Below are positions 26,890-37,094 of a stretch of 62,281 bases of DNA, piece by piece. This DNA is from Gemmobacter serpentinus (GTDB taxonomy: Bacteria; Pseudomonadota; Alphaproteobacteria; Rhodobacterales; Rhodobacteraceae). The notes under the pieces were generated by a model that was not told the origin of the DNA, did not search any database, and saw only the letters and a list, made by a program, of their open reading frames with translations. Position 1 is the stretch's first letter, and each line of letters starts with the position of its first letter. The stretch is taken from the NCBI RefSeq assembly GCF_008973825.1, contig NZ_WCHR01000039.1, positions 1 to 62,281 of the forward strand. The letters are read 5' to 3'. The position numbers were made by a program, and so were the translations under genes.

Positions 26890-27762
26890 TCAGATCAGGC
26901 CCGCATGTTGCATCGCCGCCTTGATGCGCGCCTTGGTGCCATCGGTCAGACCGACCAGCGGCAGGCGCACCTCCTCGCTGCACAGCCCCAGCAGAGACAG
27001 GCCGTATTTGGCACCGACCAGACCCGGCTCCAGGAAGATGGCCTCATGCAGCGGCATCAGACGGTCCTGATATTCCAGCGCCTTGGCGTAATCGCCGCGC
27101 AGCGTCGCCTCCTGGAACTCCGCGCAAAGGCGCGGTGCCACATTGGCAGTGACCGAAATGCAACCCACGCCGCCATGGGCGTTGAAGCCAAGCGCCGTCG
27201 CATCCTCACCCGAAAGCTGGATGAAATCGGCACCGCAGGTCGCACGCTGCTGGCTGACGCGTTCGATCTTGCCGGTCGCGTCCTTCACGCCAACGATGCG
27301 CGGCAGTTTCGCAAGTTCGCCCATGGTCTCGGGCGACATGTCGACCACCGAACGGCCAGGAATATTGTAGATCACGATCGGCAGATTGGCCGCATCATGC
27401 AGCGCGGTGAAATGCGCGATCATCCCGGCCTGGGTCGGCTTGTTGTAATAAGGCGTCACGATCAGCGCGGCATTGGCCCCGGCCTTTTCGGCATGGCGGA
27501 TCAGGCCGATTCCTTCGGCGGTGGCATTCGAGCCCGCCCCCGCAATCACCGGCACCCGGCCTGCGGCGGTTTCCACCACGATCTCGATCACGCGGCCATG
27601 TTCCTCATGGCTCAGCGTCGGGCTTTCGCCGGTCGTGCCCACCGGCACCAGACCATGGCTGCCTTCGGCAATCTGCCATTCGACAAGTTTCTTGAGCGTG
27701 TCGACATCCAGCTCGCCGTTCTTGAACGGCGTGACCAGGGCAGGCATGGACCCTTTGAACAT
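26890..27762 (-). CDS. dapA: 4-hydroxy-tetrahydrodipicolinate synthase
   Basis: This 290-aa class I aldolase condenses pyruvate and aspartate semialdehyde, the first committed lysine/diaminopimelate step. The Schiff-base lysine is Lys160 in G-V-K-D-A-T-G, the catalytic Tyr132 lies in Y-N-I-P-G-R, and the T-T-G-E motif starts near residue 43. I prefer the start M-F-K-G-S-M-P at 27762, with GGAG 9 nt upstream; an ATG at 27771 would add three residues. DapF, another enzyme of the pathway, is 32 kb away. Confidence 0.96.
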   Translation of the reverse strand: MFKGSMPALVTPFKNGELDVDTLKKLVEWQIAEGSHGLVPVGTTGESPTLSHEEHGRVIEIVVETAAGRVPVIAGAGSNATAEGIGLIRHAEKAGANAALIVTPYYNKPTQAGMIAHFTALHDAANLPIVIYNIPGRSVVDMSPETMGELAKLPRIVGVKDATGKIERVSQQRATCGADFIQLSGEDATALGFNAHGGVGCISVTANVAPRLCAEFQEATLRGDYAKALEYQDRLMPLHEAIFLEPGLVGAKYGLSLLGLCSEEVRLPLVGLTDGTKARIKAAMQHAGLI

Positions 27763-27912
27763 GACACGCATCTCCGCTAGCTGGGGCAGTTTCGCCCGAT
27801 TGACCGCTTCCCCTTAGCGTCAGCGGCGCGCCTTGCCAAGTTGCTCTGTTACAGCCGGTAATGGCGCTGATGTGAGTTGCCCCCGCGCCGTGCTTGCGGC
27901 ACCCTTCGCGAC

Positions 27913-29844
27913 ATGAAATTGCTGCGCCCCCTCCTGCTTGCCCTGAGCCTTGTCGCCCCCACCGCCCCACCTGCTAGCGCCCAGACGGAGGCGGCATCTG
28001 CGTTGCGGCTGGCGCTGAACGAGGCCGGGCGGCGCAACTGGCCCGAGGCACAGCGCCTGGCCAGCGCAAGTTCCGCCGTGGGGGCCGATATCATCGAATG
28101 GCAGCGCCTGCGCGCGGGCGAGGGCACGCTGACGGAGTATGAGACCTTTCTGGCCCGCCGCCCCGACTGGCCCGGCCTCGCGCTGCTGCGCGAAAAGGCC
28201 GAGGTGGCGGTGGCACGATCCACCAGCCCCGACCGTGTGTTGCGCTGGTTCGGCAGCGCCCTGCCCCAGACCGGCACCGGGTCGCTGGCGGTGATCCAAG
28301 CATTGCGCGCCCAAGGCCGCGATGCAGAAGCCGAGGCCGAGGCGCGCCGTGCCTGGGTAGAACTGCCGATGACGGTCGAGACCCAGACCTCGCTGTTTGC
28401 GCTTTACCCGGGTCTGTCCGCCCTCACGCAAGACCGCCTCAGCCGGATGCTGTGGGATGGCAAGGCGGATGAGGCGCGCCGTCTGCTGCCGCAGGTGCCG
28501 GAAAACATGCAAGCCCTGGCCCGCGCGCGCCTTGCCCTGATGAGCCGGGCGGATGGTGTGGATGCATTGGTGGGTGCCGTGCCGCGCGATATGGCAGCGC
28601 ATCCGCTGCTGGCCCATGCGCGGATGGATTACCGGATCTTCCGCGATCTTTGGGGCGATGCGGCGGCCCTGATGCTGGATCAGACCGACAATCTGGGTCA
28701 ACCCGAGGCCTGGGCGCGGCGGCGCGCGCAGCTGTCGCGGCAATTGCTGCGCGATGGCGATGCGAAGACAGCGTATCGCGTGGCCTCACGCCACGGGCTG
28801 ACCAAGGGCGCGGATTATGCCGATCTGGAATTTCTGTCGGGCTTCATCGCGCTGCGGCAATTGGGCGATGCGCAAACCGCGCTGACCCATTTCAAGCATC
28901 TGGGCGCGGCGGTTGCCACGCCCATTTCCACCTCGCGCGCGCTCTATTGGCAGGGCCGCGCGCTGGAGGCTTTGGGCGATCCGCAGGCACAGGTGATGTA
29001 TCGACAGGCGGCAGGCTATCAAACGGCCTATTATGGTCAGCTTGCTGCCGAAAAGCTGGGAATGCAGCTTGACCCGGCCTTGATCGCGCCCTTGCAGGCC
29101 GCAGATTGGCGCAGCCGTCCCTTTGCCCGCTCTTCGGTGCTGGAGGCCGCGCTTTTGCTGCTGAAGGCCGGCGACAAGGTGCAGGCGAAACGGTTTTTCC
29201 TGCATCTGGCGGAAAGTCAGGGCCGCGAGGATCTGGCGAGCCTTGCCGCGCTGACGCTGAGTTTGAACGAGCCGCATTTTGCGGTGCTGCTGGCCAAACA
29301 GGGGGCCGAACGCGGGCTGATCCTGCCCGAAGCCTATTATCCGGTGCCCGACCTGATCCCGGCGCAGGGGCTGGCTGTGTCGCGTGCCTTCGCGCTGTCG
29401 ATTGCCCGGCGCGAAAGCGAGTTCGACATTGCCGCGCAAAGCCGGGTCGGTGCGCGCGGATTGATGCAGTTGATGCCGGAAACCGCAGAACGCACGGCGA
29501 AATCGCTGGGTCTGGATTTCGCGCTGTCACGCCTGACCACCGATCCCACCTATAACACCACATTGGGCAGTGCCTATCTGGCCAAGCTGGTGGAGGAGTT
29601 CGGGCCATCGGTCGCGCTTGTGGCCTCGGGCTACAATGCAGGGCCGGGGCGGCCGCGGCGCTGGATCACCGAAATGGGCGATCCGCGCGCTGCAGGTGTC
29701 GATGTGGTGGATTGGGTCGAGATGATCCCGCTTTCCGAGACCCGGACCTATGTGATGCGGGTCTCGGAATCGCTGGTGATCTATCGGGCCAAACTGCGGG
29801 GCAGCGCCGGCCCGATCCGGCTGACCGAAGAATTGAAGGGCTGA
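27913..29844 (+). CDS. slt: Soluble lytic murein transglycosylase
   Basis: This 643-aa periplasmic enzyme cleaves peptidoglycan glycan strands to anhydromuropeptides. It has a signal peptide (residues 1-23), a long alpha-superhelical region, and a C-terminal SLT domain with the catalytic Glu near residue 501 in A-R-R-E-S-E-F-D. G-L-M-Q-L-M-P and G-Y-N-A-G-P-G-R complete the domain. It is transcribed divergently from dapA, with both promoters in about 150 bp. Start 27913 gives the signal peptide. Confidence 0.93.
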   Translation: MKLLRPLLLALSLVAPTAPPASAQTEAASALRLALNEAGRRNWPEAQRLASASSAVGADIIEWQRLRAGEGTLTEYETFLARRPDWPGLALLREKAEVAVARSTSPDRVLRWFGSALPQTGTGSLAVIQALRAQGRDAEAEAEARRAWVELPMTVETQTSLFALYPGLSALTQDRLSRMLWDGKADEARRLLPQVPENMQALARARLALMSRADGVDALVGAVPRDMAAHPLLAHARMDYRIFRDLWGDAAALMLDQTDNLGQPEAWARRRAQLSRQLLRDGDAKTAYRVASRHGLTKGADYADLEFLSGFIALRQLGDAQTALTHFKHLGAAVATPISTSRALYWQGRALEALGDPQAQVMYRQAAGYQTAYYGQLAAEKLGMQLDPALIAPLQAADWRSRPFARSSVLEAALLLLKAGDKVQAKRFFLHLAESQGREDLASLAALTLSLNEPHFAVLLAKQGAERGLILPEAYYPVPDLIPAQGLAVSRAFALSIARRESEFDIAAQSRVGARGLMQLMPETAERTAKSLGLDFALSRLTTDPTYNTTLGSAYLAKLVEEFGPSVALVASGYNAGPGRPRRWITEMGDPRAAGVDVVDWVEMIPLSETRTYVMRVSESLVIYRAKLRGSAGPIRLTEELKG

Positions 29845-29879
29845 TAAGCCCGCCCCCCCCTCTGGTCAGGTCTTCAGGT

Positions 29880-30077
29880 TCACGTCTTGAGCGGCAGATC
29901 CGGGCTCTGCGCCAGTTTCAGCCAGGCAATCATGCCAGTAAGAAATCCGGTGGCGGCCAAAACCACGGCCACGACCATTTGCCCGGTTTCCGCCGATCCC
30001 GCCGACAGGGCGAGATAGCCGAAGGCCCAGAAACCGGACCAGCTGATGACGCAAATCAAGGCGATCAATTTGTTCAT
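29880..30077 (-). CDS. Small two-helix membrane protein
   Basis: This 65-aa protein has two hydrophobic segments (about residues 4-26 and 33-53) and a short polar tail. An excellent ribosome binding site, GGGAGGAA, lies 6 nt before the ATG, which supports it as a real gene. I do not recognise the family. It ends 36 bp from the convergent slt gene. Confidence 0.65.
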   Translation of the reverse strand: MNKLIALICVISWSGFWAFGYLALSAGSAETGQMVVAVVLAATGFLTGMIAWLKLAQSPDLPLKT

Positions 30078-30413
30078 GCGGTTCCTCCCAAAACCTCACG
30101 CATGGGGTGAGGATGGGGCAGAATGCCGCAGCCTGCCAGAAAAATCGTCGCGGCGCTGCGGCATGGCGGGCGCAGAATAGCGCAGGTCCTGATCGTGCAG
30201 ACATGAAGCAGCGGCACGGAAAGCTTCGCACCGCATCGCCCATGAATTGCACGCAAGCCCATGTTTTTTCACAAAATCGGCAGAAATCCCCATGGCCGTG
30301 CATCCATGCAAGACCTGCGCCGGTCTTCGATCCCGCAACCCGGGGCCTCATGCCCAAGACAGGTTCCCTGGCCCCGCAGACCTCCCCCCAAGTCCAACGC
30401 CCCGCGGCATCTG
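30078..30413. other. Intergenic region, nothing recognised
   Basis: This 336-bp gap lies upstream of the small membrane gene and downstream of the CoA-ligase gene. Open frames here are short and have no recognisable family or ribosome binding site. It presumably carries the promoter of the 65-aa gene. Confidence 0.6.
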
Positions 30414-31625
30414 TCAGCCGTAGCTGCGCCGGTCCTCGATCACCTTGCCATCATTGGGCAGGCTGCCCGGGGCGACAATCTCGATCTTGCCACGCAGTTT
30501 CAGCACCTCCAGCACCGATCCTTCATAGAGGGCGGGATTGGTGGCGCGGCTTTCGACCTGCACGGTCATCGCGTCCATCTCGCCTTCACGGCTGGCGATG
30601 ACGCGGGCGCGCGCAACCTCTTCATGGCGCGCCACAAACTCCGCCACCTGTTCGGGGCGCACGAACATGCCCTTGATCTTGGTCGTCTGGTCGGCCCGGC
30701 CCAGCCAGCCCCGGATGCGCAGATTGGTCCGACCGCAGGGCGATTGCCCCGGCATCAGCGCCGACAGATCGCCGGTGGCAAAGCGCACCAGCGGATAGTC
30801 GCGGTTCAGCGTGGTCACGACCACCTCGCCGACCTCACCCATCGGCACCGGATCGCCGGTGCCGGGGCGCACGATCTCCACGATCACGCCCTCATCCAGA
30901 ATCATGCCTTCCATCGCTGCGCTCTCATAGGCGATATTGCCCAGATCGGCGGTGGCATAGCATTGCAGGGTCAGGATGCCGCGATCCGCATATTCCTGTC
31001 GCAGGCTGGGGAACAGTGCCCCGCCCCCCACGGCCGCGCGGGTGATCGCCAAGCGCACGCCCATCTCGTCGGCGCGGTCGAGGATGATCTTCAGGTAATC
31101 GGGCGTGCCCGCATAGGCGGTGGTGCCGATATCGACCGCGGCACGCACCTGCAGATCGGTCTGTCCGGTGCCTGCGGGCAGCACCGATGCCCCCACGGCC
31201 CGCGCGCCGGATTCGAAGATCATGCCCGCGGGCGTCAGGTGATAGCCAAAGCAGTTCTGCACGATGTCCCCACGCCCGACGCCGCAGGCGTGCAAAAACC
31301 GCCCCATACGCCACCAGTCGGTGCCGGTGCGACCGATTTCGTAGATCGGGCCGGGGGACTGAAAGACGTGTTCAAACGCCGCCCCGGCAGGCAGATAGCC
31401 ACCAAGGGGCGGATGCGCCTTCTGCGCCGCAGACAGATCGGACTTGCGGATCACCGGCAAGGCCGCGAGGGATTCCACGCTGGTAATAGCCCGGGGATCG
31501 ACGCCCTGCAGGCTTGCGGCCATCGCAGGCGCGGTCTTTGCATGGGCAATCAGCCCGGGCAGCGCCTGCGCCAGATCGGCGGCGCGCTGATCGCTTGATC
31601 GGGTCTCCAGCGCGTCAAAATACAT
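30414..31625 (-). CDS. Phenylacetate-CoA ligase-like AMP-forming enzyme
   Basis: This 403-aa member of the COG1541 / PaaK-like branch of the adenylate-forming family activates a carboxylic acid to its CoA thioester through an acyl-AMP. Supporting blocks are an aromatic-rich nucleotide region near L-Q-C-Y-A-T-A-D-L-G-N, the F-A-T-G-D-L-S-A motif and the hinge G-R-A-D-Q-T-T-K-I-K-G-M-F-V. It is slightly shorter than typical PaaK. Start M-Y-F-D-A-L at 31625 has an AGGGGG site. It is the last gene of the ligase-transporter cluster. Substrate is unproven. Confidence 0.85.
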   Translation of the reverse strand: MYFDALETRSSDQRAADLAQALPGLIAHAKTAPAMAASLQGVDPRAITSVESLAALPVIRKSDLSAAQKAHPPLGGYLPAGAAFEHVFQSPGPIYEIGRTGTDWWRMGRFLHACGVGRGDIVQNCFGYHLTPAGMIFESGARAVGASVLPAGTGQTDLQVRAAVDIGTTAYAGTPDYLKIILDRADEMGVRLAITRAAVGGGALFPSLRQEYADRGILTLQCYATADLGNIAYESAAMEGMILDEGVIVEIVRPGTGDPVPMGEVGEVVVTTLNRDYPLVRFATGDLSALMPGQSPCGRTNLRIRGWLGRADQTTKIKGMFVRPEQVAEFVARHEEVARARVIASREGEMDAMTVQVESRATNPALYEGSVLEVLKLRGKIEIVAPGSLPNDGKVIEDRRSYG

Positions 31626-31802
31626 CGGTGCCCCCTGCCCCTGATGCGATGCAAGGGAATGCCCCCCTGCCCCCATTGCCTGATCCCGCGCCATGCCTGC
31701 CTCCGATACCCGTCCGGGCCCTGTCCGTCCTGTGCCTGCCGGTGTCCCCCTTTGGGCAGGCGGGGCCGCATGTCGCAATGCCGCCCGATATTCTTGTCTG
31801 CG

Positions 31803-32654
31803 TCATGCCAGCCACCGCTTGCGGCGGCGGTAGCTGCGCACATCGCGAAAGGACTTGCGGCCCTTGTCCGACATGCCCAGATAAAACTCCTTCACATCCG
31901 GGTTCTCGCGAAGATCGGCGGCGGCCCCCTCCATCACCACGCGACCGGATTCCAGAATGTAGCCGGTATGGGCGTAGCGCAGCGCGACATTGGTGTTCTG
32001 TTCGGCCAGAAGGAAGGTCACGCCCTCGCCCTCGTTCACCGCCTTCACGATCTCGAAAATCTGTTCCACCAGCTGTGGGGCCAGCCCCATCGAGGGCTCA
32101 TCCAGCAGGATCATTTCCGGGCGCGACATCAGCGCGCGGCCCATGGCAACCATCTGTTGCTCGCCGCCCGAGGTATAGCCCGCCTGGCTTTTGCGCCGCT
32201 CTTTCAAGCGCGGGAAATAGGTATAGACCATCTCCAGATCGGCGTTGATCGCTGCCGTCCCGTCGCGCCGGGTATAGGCGCCGGTCAGCAGGTTTTCCTC
32301 CACCGTCAGGTGTTCAAAACAATGCCGCCCCTCCATCACCTGAATGACGCCGCGCTTGACCAGCTCGGCCGGGTTCAGCGCCTGCACGCTTTGCCCGCGA
32401 TAGAGGATCTGGCCCTTGGTGACCTCGCCGCGCTCCGAATGCAAAAGGTTCGACACGGCCTTCAGCGTGGTGGTCTTGCCCGCGCCATTGCCCCCCAGCA
32501 ATGCGGTGATGCCGCCCTTGGGCACCGCAAGGCTGACCCCCTTCAGGACAAGAATGACGTGATTGTAGATCACCTCGATATTGTTGACCTCCAGCAAGGT
32601 CTCGCCAGGCCGCGGATCGGCGGCATTCGGGGCGGTCTGGGTCGCATCAAGCAT
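31803..32654 (-). CDS. livF: Branched-chain-type ABC transporter ATP-binding protein (LivF)
   Basis: This is a 283-aa ATPase. Walker A GGNGAGKT is at residues 54-61, the signature is Y-T-S-G-G-E-Q-Q, and Walker B ends L-D-E-P-S-M-G-L. A basic tail of about 25 residues follows the usual LivF end. It acts with LivG on the LivH/LivM pore. It is separated from its cluster partners by the binding-protein gene and a 97-bp gap. Confidence 0.93.
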   Translation of the reverse strand: MLDATQTAPNAADPRPGETLLEVNNIEVIYNHVILVLKGVSLAVPKGGITALLGGNGAGKTTTLKAVSNLLHSERGEVTKGQILYRGQSVQALNPAELVKRGVIQVMEGRHCFEHLTVEENLLTGAYTRRDGTAAINADLEMVYTYFPRLKERRKSQAGYTSGGEQQMVAMGRALMSRPEMILLDEPSMGLAPQLVEQIFEIVKAVNEGEGVTFLLAEQNTNVALRYAHTGYILESGRVVMEGAAADLRENPDVKEFYLGMSDKGRKSFRDVRSYRRRKRWLA

Positions 32655-32751
32655 GGCTCTGGCCTCGCATCAGGGGCGTTCGGGATGCCAGAGGCCCCAT
32701 GGGGCCTCCGGCGGGTCATGCAGGGGGCGGTCCAGCCCCCCTCCGGTCGCA

Positions 32752-34053
32752 TCAGTTGCAGCGTTCCGTGATCTTGTTCTCGGCGGCATAGGCACCGGAA
32801 TCTTCGGCGATCAGCGGATCCAGCACATCCTTGTCCGGCTCGATGAAGCCGGTGATCAGGTTCCATTTACCGGCCCCCGCATCCCACTGCTGGATCATCG
32901 CGGCCCCCGGCCCACCATGGTCTTCACAGGTGGCGGCAAAGGCCTGTCCGAACTGCGGCAACCCCAGCTCGGTCATGCGCTCTTCGCTGATCGACAGTTG
33001 CTCAAACCCGTCACGAAGCTGGCTCGCATTGATCGCGGGCGTCCCGCTCAGCTCCTGTGCCTTGCGGATCGCCTCGGCGATGACCATGGCCGCATACATG
33101 CCGCGCGAATAGACCGCCGATCCGGTCTGATCGCCCGCACCCGCCGCCTTGCCCGCGTCATAGACGTATTTCTTCAGATCGCCGTAAACCGGGTAATCCT
33201 GCCCCACGCCATGGAAGGTCAGCGCCTTGTAGCCATTGGCCCCGGCACCCGCCGGTTTCACGTCATTCTCGGACCCCGACCACCAGATGCCGATGAAGTT
33301 TTCCATCGGGAAGCGGATATTCGCGGCCTCCTGAATGGCGACCGAGTTCATCACCCCCCAGCCCCAGAACAGCACATAATCCGGCTTGTCGCGGCGCACC
33401 TGCAACCACTGGCTTTTCTGTTCCTGTCCGGGGCTGTCGATCGGCAGCTCGGTCAGGGCAAAGCCGTGTTTCTTCGCCAGTTCCTGCAGGGTGCGGATCG
33501 GCTCCTTGCCATAGGCAGAGTTGTGGTAAAGCAGCGCAATCTTCTTGCCCTCAAGGCTGCCGCCGTTCTGGTCCAGCAGATGCTTGATCGCGACCGAGGC
33601 CCCATCCCAATAATTGGCGGGATAGTTGAAGACCCATTCAAACACCTTGCCATTGGCCGCCGAGGTGCGGCCATAACCAGGGGTATAAAGCGGGATCTTG
33701 TCGGCGGTGACCTTGGGGATCAGCTGATAGGTGATGCCGGTCGACAGCGGATTATAGACCAGCGCGCCCTGCCCCTTGGTCGATTCGTAGCATTCCACCC
33801 CTTTCTCGGTGTTATAGGCGGTCTCGCATTCCGGGACCTGGATCTTCTCGCCGCCGATGCCGCCGTCACGCTCGTTCAGCAGGGTGAAGTAATCGGCAAA
33901 GCCATCCGCATAGGGGATACCGCCGGCTGCAAATGGCCCGGTGCGGTAGCTCAGGTTCGGCACGACCAGATCAGCCGCGGCGACAGTTGGCGAAAGTGCC
34001 GCGCCGCCTGCGGCAATCGCCGCCGCCGCCAGCATGGTGAAGGTCTTTTTCAT
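32752..34053 (-). CDS. ABC transporter periplasmic substrate-binding protein (Liv-type)
   Basis: This 433-aa type I periplasmic binding protein has a signal peptide (about residues 1-26). It is clearly longer than LivJ/LivK (about 370) and resembles binding proteins of Liv-type systems used for aromatic or other organic acids. A strong site GGGAGGAA precedes ATG 34053. It contains several aromatic residues in the putative ligand region (Y-A-D-G-F-A-D-Y-F). The ligand cannot be told from sequence. Confidence 0.9.
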   Translation of the reverse strand: MKKTFTMLAAAAIAAGGAALSPTVAAADLVVPNLSYRTGPFAAGGIPYADGFADYFTLLNERDGGIGGEKIQVPECETAYNTEKGVECYESTKGQGALVYNPLSTGITYQLIPKVTADKIPLYTPGYGRTSAANGKVFEWVFNYPANYWDGASVAIKHLLDQNGGSLEGKKIALLYHNSAYGKEPIRTLQELAKKHGFALTELPIDSPGQEQKSQWLQVRRDKPDYVLFWGWGVMNSVAIQEAANIRFPMENFIGIWWSGSENDVKPAGAGANGYKALTFHGVGQDYPVYGDLKKYVYDAGKAAGAGDQTGSAVYSRGMYAAMVIAEAIRKAQELSGTPAINASQLRDGFEQLSISEERMTELGLPQFGQAFAATCEDHGGPGAAMIQQWDAGAGKWNLITGFIEPDKDVLDPLIAEDSGAYAAENKITERCN

Positions 34054-34123
34054 GTTATTCCTCCCACGTTTGAATTGAGCCCCTGCGCCTCCCTGCGCCG
34101 GGGATGATCGCCGCCCGCCCCGC

Positions 34124-35200
34124 CTAATGCGGGAAGGGCCAGAGCCGCAGCTTCTCCTTCGCCACCCGCCACAATTGCGCCAGGCCATGCGGCTCCAGGA
34201 TCAGGAAAGTGATGATGAGACCGCCCACGATCATCAGTTCGATATGGGCGGCCAGATCGGTGGGCCAGCCAAGGCCGCCGACCAGCAGGTTCTTCAACAG
34301 CACCGGCAACAGCACGAGGAAGGCCGCCCCTGCGAAGGATCCAAACATCGACCCCAGGCCCCCGATGATGATCATGAACAGCACAAGGAAGCTCTTGTTG
34401 ATGCCAAAGGCCTCGCCCACTTCGGCAGCCCCCAGATAGACCGCAAAGAACAGCGCGCCCGACACCCCGATGAAGAAGCTGGAAATGGCAAAGGCCGACA
34501 GTTTGGTGGTCAACGGGTTTACCCCGATGATCTCGGCCGCGATGTCCATGTCGCGGATCGCCATCCATTTGCGCCCGACCATGCCCCGCGTCAGGTTGCG
34601 CGCAAGCCAGGCCAGCGCCACAAGGATCACAAGGCAGAACAGATACTTGGCCCAGGCGGGCGTGTTGGCGCCGGTCACCGCAATGCCAAACATCGTGCGT
34701 TCCGGCGCGGTGATCTGGCCCGAAGCCGAATAGTTGTAAAACCACGGCACCTTGTTGAACAGCCAGACCAGAAAGAACTGCGCGGCCAGCGTCGCCACCG
34801 CCAGGTAGAAGCCCTTGATGCGCAGCGATGGCAGGCCGAACAGCACGCCGACGCCTGCGGTGATCCCGCCCGCCAGCAGCACGTTCAGCAGCATCGGCAT
34901 TTCGGGAAAGCCGGTCATCAGCTTGTAGCAGGCATAGGCCCCCACCGCCATGAAACCGCCGGTGCCAAGACTGACCTGCCCGCAATATCCGGTCAGGATG
35001 TTCAATCCGATTGCCGCAATCGCATAGATCAGGAAGGGCACGGCCACCGCATTGGCCCAGTAATCATTGATGATGAAGGGCACCACCAGAAAGGCCACCG
35101 CCAGCAGCGCGAAATAGGCCATCCGGTCCGCCTTGATGGGGAAGGTCTGGCTGTCCTTCACATAGGAGGTCTTGAAATCACCCGCCTCACGATACAGCAT
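34124..35200 (-). CDS. livM: Branched-chain-type ABC transporter permease LivM
   Basis: This is a 358-aa inner-membrane subunit with about nine helices. The family block G-L-N-I-L-T-G-Y-C-G-Q-V-S-L-G near residue 65 and G-L-G-S-M-F-G-S near residue 288 are typical. The N-terminal 25 residues are cytoplasmic. It pairs with LivH to form the pore. Confidence 0.92.
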   Translation of the reverse strand: MLYREAGDFKTSYVKDSQTFPIKADRMAYFALLAVAFLVVPFIINDYWANAVAVPFLIYAIAAIGLNILTGYCGQVSLGTGGFMAVGAYACYKLMTGFPEMPMLLNVLLAGGITAGVGVLFGLPSLRIKGFYLAVATLAAQFFLVWLFNKVPWFYNYSASGQITAPERTMFGIAVTGANTPAWAKYLFCLVILVALAWLARNLTRGMVGRKWMAIRDMDIAAEIIGVNPLTTKLSAFAISSFFIGVSGALFFAVYLGAAEVGEAFGINKSFLVLFMIIIGGLGSMFGSFAGAAFLVLLPVLLKNLLVGGLGWPTDLAAHIELMIVGGLIITFLILEPHGLAQLWRVAKEKLRLWPFPH

Positions 35201-35296
35201 CCGTCACGCCCTCCCCTTCCTGCCTGTCTTCTTTTCTCAGATATTTCCGGAGCTTGAGGACGGGCCCCAAAACCCTCATCGACCAAAGGCGCATCG

Positions 35297-36283
35297 CTAG
35301 ACCCTCTCGATGATGCGCTCGCCAAACAGGCCCTGCGGCCGGAAGACGAGGAACAGCAGCGCCAGCACATAGGCGAACCAGTTTTCAGTCGCCCCGCCGA
35401 TCATCGGGCCCGCGAAGAACTCGAACAGTTTTTCGCCCATGCCGATGATCAGCCCGCCGACAATCGCGCCGGGGATCGAGGTAAAGCCCCCCAGCATCAA
35501 GACCGGCAACGCCTTCAGCGCGATCAGGGACAGCGAGAATTGCACCCCGGATTTGGAGCCCCACATGATGCCCGCGACCAGCGCGACAAAGCCCGCAATC
35601 GACCAGACCAGCACCCAGATGAAGCGCAGCGAGATGCCAACCGACAGCGCCGCCTGATGGTCGTCCGCCACCGCCCGCAGGGCGCGGCCATATTTGGTAT
35701 ATTGGCTGAACAGGGTCAGGCTCAGCACCAGCGCCGCCGCCACACAGGCCGCCACGATATCCAGATTGTCGATGAAGAAGCCGTAACCGAACCAGTTGAA
35801 GGTAGCATTGTCGATAGCCTCATTGATGCCCTGCGGCAGACCGACATCCAGCTTCTTGATATCCGCCCCCCACATCACATCGCCCAGACCTTCCAGGAAA
35901 TAGGCCAGTCCGATGGTCGCCATGAACAGGATGATCGGTTCCTGATTGACCAGGTGTTTCAGCACCAATCGCTCGATGGCCCAGGCCAGCCCCACCATGA
36001 CCAGCGCGGTCAGGGCGATGGCCACCACCGCGGGCAGCGTCCAGCCAAAGCCGTGCAGGCTGGTGCCGAAGACCGCATTGATCAGATGCGCAAAGGGGAT
36101 CTGGCCGTTTTGCAGCCCCACCAGCGTCAGCGCCGCAAACAACGCCAGCACGCCTTGCGCATAGTTGAAGATGCCCGAGGCCTTGAAGATCAGCACGAAA
36201 CCAAGCGCCACCAGCGCATACATGATCCCGGCCATCAGCCCATTCAGCGAGACCTCGATGGCATAAAGCAAAGTATCAGGCAT
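35297..36283 (-). CDS. livH: Branched-chain-type ABC transporter permease LivH
   Basis: This 328-aa permease has the opening E-V-S-L-N-G-L-M-A-G-I-M-Y-A-L-V-A-L-G and a conserved G-G-F-T-S-I-P-G-A-I-V-G-G near residue 278. It overlaps the upstream livG by 8 nt. The 96-bp gap to livM has no obvious terminator. Confidence 0.92.
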   Translation of the reverse strand: MPDTLLYAIEVSLNGLMAGIMYALVALGFVLIFKASGIFNYAQGVLALFAALTLVGLQNGQIPFAHLINAVFGTSLHGFGWTLPAVVAIALTALVMVGLAWAIERLVLKHLVNQEPIILFMATIGLAYFLEGLGDVMWGADIKKLDVGLPQGINEAIDNATFNWFGYGFFIDNLDIVAACVAAALVLSLTLFSQYTKYGRALRAVADDHQAALSVGISLRFIWVLVWSIAGFVALVAGIMWGSKSGVQFSLSLIALKALPVLMLGGFTSIPGAIVGGLIIGMGEKLFEFFAGPMIGGATENWFAYVLALLFLVFRPQGLFGERIIERV

Positions 36284-37094
36284 GTCCCACCCCCAGATAG
36301 GCCCGGATCACTTCGGGGTTGCTGCGCACCTCATCGGGCGGGCCGTCACCGATCTTGCGGCCGTAATCCATCACCACCACCCGATCGGACAGGTCCATGA
36401 CCACGCCCATATCGTGTTCGATCAGGGCAATGGTGGTGCCGAACTCGTCATTCACATCCAGAATGAAGCGGCACATGTCCTCTTTCTCCTCGACATTCAT
36501 GCCCGCCATCGGCTCGTCCAGCAGCAGAAGTTTCGGCTCGGCCGCCAGCGCCCGCGCCAGCTCCACCCGCTTTTTCAGCCCATAGGGCAGCCGCCCCACC
36601 GGGGTCTTGCGGATATGCTGGATCTCCAGAAAGTCGATGATCTTCTCGACCTTCTCGCGGTGTTCGGTTTCCTCGCGCTGCGCGCGGCCCCACCACATCG
36701 CCTGCGCTGCAAGCCCCGATTTCATCAGGGTCAACCGCCCGGTCATGATGTTGTCGAGCACGGTCATGCCCTCGAACAGCGCAATGTTCTGGAAGGTGCG
36801 GGCAATGCCCTGCTGCGCCACCTGATAGGGGCGCATCGGCGCGCGCTTCTTGCCATGGAACCAGACCTCGCCCTCTTGCGGGACATAGAAGCCGGAAATC
36901 ACATTCAGCATCGAGGATTTGCCCGCGCCGTTCGGCCCGATGATCGCGCGGATCTCGCCCTCGCGGATGTCAAAGCTGATATCGGTGATCGCTTTCACGC
37001 CGCCAAAGCGCAGGGTGATGTTCTTCATCTCCATCATGACGCCGCCGATCTTGCGACCATCCGCCGTCATATAGCCGTCGCCTGAATTGCTCAT
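36276..37094 (-). CDS. livG: Branched-chain-type ABC transporter ATP-binding protein LivG
   Basis: This 272-aa ATPase has Walker A GPNGAGKS at residues 53-60, Walker B L-L-L-L-D-E-P-M-A-G, and an H-D-M-G switch. The signature is the degenerate L-P-Y-G-L-K-K-R-V-E, usual for LivG. Its start overlaps the acyl-CoA synthetase stop by 4 nt (ATGA), which ties the transporter to the enzyme at translation level. Confidence 0.93.
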   Translation of the reverse strand: MSNSGDGYMTADGRKIGGVMMEMKNITLRFGGVKAITDISFDIREGEIRAIIGPNGAGKSSMLNVISGFYVPQEGEVWFHGKKRAPMRPYQVAQQGIARTFQNIALFEGMTVLDNIMTGRLTLMKSGLAAQAMWWGRAQREETEHREKVEKIIDFLEIQHIRKTPVGRLPYGLKKRVELARALAAEPKLLLLDEPMAGMNVEEKEDMCRFILDVNDEFGTTIALIEHDMGVVMDLSDRVVVMDYGRKIGDGPPDEVRSNPEVIRAYLGVGHA

